DNA of 64,000 bases from Crambe crambe. Taxonomy: Eukaryota > Porifera > Demospongiae > Poecilosclerida > Crambeidae. Position 1 is the stretch's first letter; every line of letters starts with the position of its first letter. Location: NCBI GenBank assembly GCA_963924555.1, contig OZ004585.1, forward strand, positions 3,361,488-3,425,487, written 5' to 3'. Below are positions 58,781 through 64,000 of the stretch, piece after piece. The notes beneath the pieces are model-generated. The model was not told the origin of the DNA. It made no database searches and saw only the letters and a program-made list of their open reading frames with translations. The position numbers and the translations under genes were made by a program.

Positions 58781-60061
58781 CAGTCTGTTCTCTCTAATAG
58801 TCCACCACTGGGTATGGGTCATCAAAGTGGACTATTACAGGTATTGGACTATTAAAAGTGACCATTGAAAAACATAGTAAATATTCATATTATAATCAGA
58901 AAGCATGTTATCACTATCAATAGTCTCTGAGACAGGAGTGAAGAAGTCTCCTAATACAGTTTGCCTTGATCTTCTCCCCCTTCAGATCAAGGCACTTTCT
59001 ATACACTTGAGTAAGCATGTGAGAAGATTCATCTTCACCCAAGAGACCCATCATTCCATGTACTTTCTTCACCATGCACTACATCAAAGAGTCCATCATT
59101 TCATGTTTCTTTGCAGCTTTACCTATCATAGCCAGGGGTAATTTGTGAGTCCCAGTTGCATTAGTGCATGTGACCAGTGTCACGCAATCTTTTGCTTTCT
59201 GTGCTTTAGTTCCATGTGTGCGCTTCCATGCTTCATTTCTAGCTGTGTAAGTTGCACTTGGAATCAGCCTGAAATATAGGCCAGTTTCATCCCAATTATA
59301 TACATACTCTGGATCACATTCCTCTAATGCCTTTTGTATCTCCAATATCTTCTCCTTGATTTTATCACGGTCGACTTCACCGTGTAGACGCACACTCTTG
59401 TCAATGCCATTTCTTTTCCTCACCTTTTCCCACCAACCAGCTAGAAGAAGCTCAAAATTTTTTAGATATTGCCATTTGCTCAGCATACTCCCTGACAATA
59501 CTCAGTGATACAGGTAAAGGCTTAGATCTATTACGAAGTAGGCTCACAAAAGCTACAACTTTCTATTCAATGATACTATAATATTTTATTGTACATTTGT
59601 GTTTCAATTCACCGGCAGAGGTAAGTAGCTGCTCTGTGAGAGCTTCAGAGAATTCTATTTCTAGTTTTATTCATTACATTGTACACTTTTGCTAGGTGGG
59701 TTTGGTAACAAAACGTAAGTAGACTGTATGCTATTACGTTGAAATCCATGCTTCTTTGCCTCATTAATAATGTCACACTTTTGCTTTAAAGTTAGTTCCA
59801 CTCTTGGTTTCAATTGAGTAGGGACTCCACGAACACCAATTTCACCAACTTCAAGTCTTGCAGGAGTAGCCATTGTTGTACAGTTAAACTAGCTTGCAAA
59901 GATACTGCTGCACTTTAGTGATCACATGATCAAATCATGCAGTGAATAGATGTACAACATTTTACATGTGTACATGTAAATTTGTGCAACAGTGTGTGAA
60001 AATTGGGTCATGGTGATCAGAGTGGACTATTAGAGGGTTGACTATTAGAGAGAACAGACTG
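58781..60061 (-). mobile_element. Pogo/Tigger-type DNA transposon (deleted)
   Basis: The ends CAGTCTGTTCTCTCTAATAG and its inverted copy at 60040-60061 are flanked by TA (58779-58780, 60062-60063). The TIRs repeat ggactattaga internally. It encodes a partial CENP-B-like transposase on minus. At 1.28 kb it is shorter than a full element. Confidence 0.88.
59079..59873 (-). pseudogene. Pogo/Tigger transposase, truncated
   Basis: 59873-59667 gives the N-terminal CENP-B-type helix-turn-helix (ELTLKQKCDIINEAKKHGFQ); its frame closes near 59690. 59498-59079 gives WWEKVRKRNGI, then the start of the DDE core (YVYNWDETGLYFRLIPSATY, KDCVTLVTCTNATGTHKLPL). Only the first catalytic Asp (NWDETG) remains; the sequence passes into the left end without the second Asp and third acid. 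A frame break lies between the two parts. Confidence 0.85.
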
Positions 60062-60514
60062 TATTATTATTAATGTGTGAAACCCATCATGTGGTTATAA
60101 TTTTAGATGTACTTGTACAGTCGGATGACATGTGGCTTGTTTACAAGGTACAAGAACAGCTACATGCATAATTCTAGGCAAGTTTTGCTGAGGAGGAAAG
60201 CAGAAGGGACTTTAACCAGCCAGCTGAAAAGGAGAAGCAGTGTGCACCAGTAAATCACAAGTGTATCTATACACTTTGTCACAAGTTAGGATAACTGTTT
60301 CTTAGCTCTTTATAATAATTTTTTTAACACTTGTTTCCTATGGCCACATAAGTTATATCCTAGTGTCAAATAACAAATTCCAGTTGCATACAAATAATAT
60401 TTTGCTACAATAAATCCCAGTTTAGGAGGTGGTACATGACTATAACAGTGTGGTTGTCATGTTGTGGATCATAATTATGAAACTCCTAATTATATTAGGC
60501 ACACCAGCATTTTG

Positions 60515-60533
60515 AAAAGGGGGGGGGGGGGGG
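60515..60533. repeat. G homopolymer
   Basis: Run of about 17 Gs; 60070-60900 otherwise holds no recognised feature. Confidence 0.8.
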
Positions 60534-60949
60534 TCAGGGACCCAAGATTCTCTAAGAGTTTATATGTTCAATTTTGGAACACACAACCAATTCCTTACTC
60601 GAGTTATGTGAATTTTCATCACTTCCCTTTGTGTGGAGAAAGTACATCTCTGAGCATGCATAATTAACTCATGAATATTGTCACCCATTGGCTCCAAACT
60701 TGGATATTATGGCTATGGCTATGTACAGTGAATTGCAAGTTACATAATTGTCCAAATGTAAAATGCAAGTTTGACTAATCGAAACTTGCATCTATCATGC
60801 ACACATCATTCAGCCTCAAGTTTACACAGCTCTTTAGATTTTGCTTTTAAAATATTGGGTGCCCCTAAATGAATCTCTCAAGTTATCTCATAGATTAAGA
60901 ATTTAGAGACAATTGGAATATTTATTTCAGTTTACTGCTTTAAACAAGA

Positions 60950-62110
60950 GAGCTAATCATTAGAAATGAATCAAGTGTACACAATGATAGACAGTTAACC
61001 ACTCCTCTGGAGAACTTAATCAGCATGAAAGGGCTAAAGATTTTTTTTTAAAAATAAAAATAAAATTATGCTCCAACTCCAACCTGTCAGGAATATGAGA
61101 AAGGATTGAGTAAAATCAGAACATCTGACTAGAGCTAACAGTTGGATACTGCACTAGGCTAAACCACCTCCTAGTAAGGAGGAGCTGAAAGCAATAAAAA
61201 AATAAACTTAAGCAAAACTTAAGTTATTCTCCCTGTAAAGCAATGGTGAGAAGATCAAATGCTTTCTGATAGGACCTAGAAAGAAGATGAACTGAAGAAA
61301 TTCCTGAAGTTGTATTATGAACTAGAAGTTCACCTAAAAGACACCACTCCTGCATGTACAGGATTTCAAAAATGCATAACAGGTATCCCACTTAGGCCAA
61401 TTGTCTCCTTTCTACATACCAATTACTAGTTACCACCATTAGTATGGAATACCCTGTGAGGAACTCCACTGATTTCTCAAGTTTAATTTCTACACGACTC
61501 CAGGGAAATTGGTTTGATATGTGATTTCCTTGTTCACTATGATCTCAGTAGATTGATGGAATGAATGACTGCACATCATTTCTTCCAACAAACATTTGGT
61601 ATTTCAATGGGTTCTCCTGTCTCTGTCACATTTGTAGATTTGGTAATGGAAGATATAGAATATAGAGCTTTTTCAGATTATAAAACCACTCGTACATTTT
61701 GGAAGATGTACATGGATGATATATTAACCCTTTCTAGCCCTGTTACACCATAACAGTAGAAGAGGAGGAGCAGAGAAAAATATGATCATTCCTTTGACAA
61801 CTTCATACTTTGCAAAAAAAAACAACACAATATCAAAAAAAAAAAAAAGAGAAAAAAAGTGATGATCTTCTTGAAGCAATAGTTAATTTTAATCGTTGAG
61901 TTACCAGGTTAGATATGGAAACAAAAAATTGTTACCCTGCCATGAAACAAAGATGTCAAAAAAAATTATAGTAGCTGACTTTTGTGGTGCTATTGCATGG
62001 AAGTATAAAATTGGACCATTTATCTTAAGCATGTTTGTCTCTAATGCTGACTACTACTATGACAAACTAATACCATTAGTCGATAAATCCCAAGGTGCAA
62101 CATGACTCAA
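60950..62110 (+). mobile_element. Fossil Penelope-like reverse transcriptase
   Basis: The plus strand holds reverse-transcriptase signatures in order: a GRPIV-like word near 61400, FGISMGSPVSV near 61590 and a YMDD box near 61705 within FWKMYMDDILTL. The GSPxS block followed by an ME(x)nE helix is the Penelope style. Degenerate with several breaks; only the central polymerase part is recognisable. Confidence 0.6.
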
Positions 62111-62860
62111 AGTGCTCCCCAATGTGACTTTGTCCTTAGTGAAATTCTCACCACACTGACTTATTCAGCAGATATTCCGCAAGCCGAAGGTGAGTGACCA
62201 TATCTCAGATAAGCCACACCATGGAGAGTTCAACAGCTGGTCTGTGGGGAGTTGGCATGGCTTAGAATAGGTAATAGTTGACTAGATACTGTGGGAGCTG
62301 ATTTTTTAAAATTATTATTTCAAGAAGGACTTCTTAAATATACAGTAAAGGCTTTGGGGTTTATAGCATCAAAGGAAGGAAAGCTTGTCTAGTTTAGTTG
62401 CTAGTCTACATTTCTTCACACTGATAAAATCTAATGCTTTATCAGAGAGTACGATAGTACTCTAAGTAGGGATGGCACAGATAACCCCATTGGAGTACTT
62501 TCTTTCATAAATGATCATTGTAGATTCCTAGAGAAAGGGCATCATGAAATAGCTGGGAGTATATAATCTTTTTCTCTAATGAAAGCTATGTTGTTTTTAT
62601 CATAGCCTACTAAACATTTGCCATGATCTATAAATTCATATCGGGTTCTAAAAACATATCAAATTTGATATTTTGGAGCAGAATTCCATAATCTAACTGG
62701 TCTTTTCAGCGAATGGAGTAGTTTTATCAAGTGATTTGGAGTTTTTCAAAACTTCAGAACAATTTAAATATTATTTATAGAAGCAGAACTCTTATGATAG
62801 CTATTTAGTTCACCCAAAGAGTTATGTAACCATTGATCTACTTATGCAGACTGTACGATC

Positions 62861-63897
62861 ATGGCAGTTAAAATATCTGATGCTTCCTACATCAATGTCA
62901 AGCAACCAGTAGATATCAGTGATGAAAGTCGTCAAGTATCTGAAGAACAGGAATTTTCCTCCTACATGAACACTAAAGAGAGAGAGAGAAAATATCAAGC
63001 TGTGCAGAAAAACACTTTTGAACCCAGTGGTAATTACACTGATCTCAGTTGTAGAATCATACCTTCTGAACTGATTGGTATCACAGCTGAAGGTTGTATA
63101 CGTATGCCTCAGGCTTCTGTTAAAAGGATAAACTATACAGATATATTACCATCAAACAAATCAAACTGTTTGAATAAGTGTCCCAGTGATCTCAGAGAAG
63201 TGAATTGCAAACAAATGAGTGATGCTTCTGACAAAAATTCAAATAACTGCACTCAGAAGAAAGTCTCTAAAAGACCTCCACTTGTTAAGCCAAAACCTAA
63301 AAGGATACCCCTTACAGAAGCAAAGCAAGAAACAGTTACAAATCATCCAGCAATTAAGATGTTTAGCACATGGAGGTGCACCTATATTCTCTTATTGGGA
63401 CTGTTGCTGCTTATTTTGGTAGTTATTTCAGTTGCAGCAATAGCCATCACAATAACTAGACTTCACTGTGAGTATGATCGCAGCTCCTGCACAATTTATC
63501 CAATTATAGTTCAAGGGGATCCATACCCTTATCTGCTGAATAATACCTGTGAAACTTATGCAAAAAAGAAAACTATTCGGAGTAGTAAGGTTTGTTTCAG
63601 AGATTTTACTTGTACCCATCAAGGTTACTGCAATTGTTATTAATTTTTTACTGTGTAGCTATCTCAGTGTCTAGATTTATTTTTCTATCCTATTCTCAGG
63701 AGATAATACAAAGAACTTGTGAATATTCAAGTGGCTTTGATAATTTTGTCAGTGCACAACTTCGGCAGATAAATAGTGATCACTACTGTCAGTGCTACAT
63801 CATCCTCTGGCCCAGACCCAATGGACTATTGCAAGGACTTAGAGAGGAGGATCTGCAAGTAAATTGTACCATGACTGTTTCAAATTGTAACTATTGA
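62861..63897 (+). CDS. Type II single-pass membrane protein with tyrosine-motif cytoplasmic tail (two exons)
   Basis: Family not recognised. Exon 1 is 62861-63589. A 110-bp intron (gtttgt...ttctcag) leads in phase 0 to exon 2, 63700-63897, giving 308 residues. There is no signal peptide. About 165 hydrophilic residues precede one strongly hydrophobic segment (YILLLGLLLLILVVISVAAI), placing the N-terminus in the cytosol and a Cys-rich domain of about 110 residues outside. The tail holds SYINV, SYMNT, KYQAV, NYTDL and INYTDI. YMNT and YQAV are six residues apart, close to ITAM spacing; INYTDI fits the ITIM pattern and YMNT a Grb2-type site. The linker before the membrane is Lys/Pro-rich. If the intron is retained, an alternative end (CTHQGYCNCY) stops at 63643. 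A splice-acceptor-like ttatgcag lies just before the ATG, so a 5' non-coding exon may exist. Signalling function is inferred from motifs only. Confidence 0.72.
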
Positions 63898-63922
63898 TCT
63901 GTGTGTGTGTGTGTGTGTGTGT
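63898..63922. repeat. (TG)n microsatellite
   Basis: Immediately after the stop codon of the type II membrane-protein gene. Confidence 0.9.
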
Positions 63923-64000
63923 TTGAGGGGGTTGTTTAAGTAGTAGAAACAAAAAATGAAAATAATATAAGTTTGGCTTGTCCACTGCGCTGCTGATTGG

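Overview
The window is nuclear DNA from an animal. It is AT-rich, most of it is transposable-element sequence, and two host genes on the + strand have GT-AG introns. The integrase/Ulp1 gene families, the very short introns (57, 60 and 91 bp) beside huge transposon-filled ones, and the mix of Ginger, Tc1/IS630, pogo and long-TIR elements fit an early-branching invertebrate, most likely a demosponge. That organism call is an inference; nothing in the window is species-diagnostic.

Layout. 1-10,000 holds no gene I can support. It is built from copies and fragments of a dispersed repeat (family A, ends GGCGAGCGAAGC) and two inverted-repeat elements. 10,250-22,450 is a minus-strand transposon-protein district. 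It has a deleted Ginger-type element (TGT...ACA ends, GGAC target duplication), a LINE tail, and a many-exon gene with an integrase, a tandem array of proline-rich mini-exons and a Ulp1/SENP-like protease. A 2.8-kb element with ~280-bp inverted repeats is inserted in that gene. 22,750-28,075 is dominated by a satellite-like array with GGGGTCCCC and TTTGATCAAA palindromes, interrupted by two small MITEs. The array stops about 100 bp before a start codon.

28,175-57,088 (+) is the best-supported host gene: an 11-exon HSD17B12-like very-long-chain 3-oxoacyl-CoA reductase of 315 residues. All splice phases agree and the full SDR catalytic set is present. Its introns are transposon traps. Intron 5 holds a gag-like retroelement fossil split by a TIR element. 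Intron 7 (12.9 kb) holds a foldback element, a Tc1/IS630 element and a 5.1-kb element encoding a degenerate PIN/FEN-like protein, probably all nested in one family-A copy. The last intron holds two more MITEs.

57,100-60,070 has transposon debris and a clear pogo/Tigger-type element (TA duplication, CAGTCTG ends). 60,900-62,110 has a fossil Penelope-like reverse transcriptase. 62,861-63,897 (+) is a two-exon gene for a type II membrane protein whose cytoplasmic tail carries several tyrosine signalling-like motifs.

The two host genes have no evident functional link. Most striking are the integrase/mini-exon/Ulp1 gene, the 7-bp-duplication TIR family (two copies with perfect target duplications), the two long-TIR elements that share TAGT ends and 3-bp duplications but carry no transposase I recognise, and the tyrosine-motif receptor-like protein.
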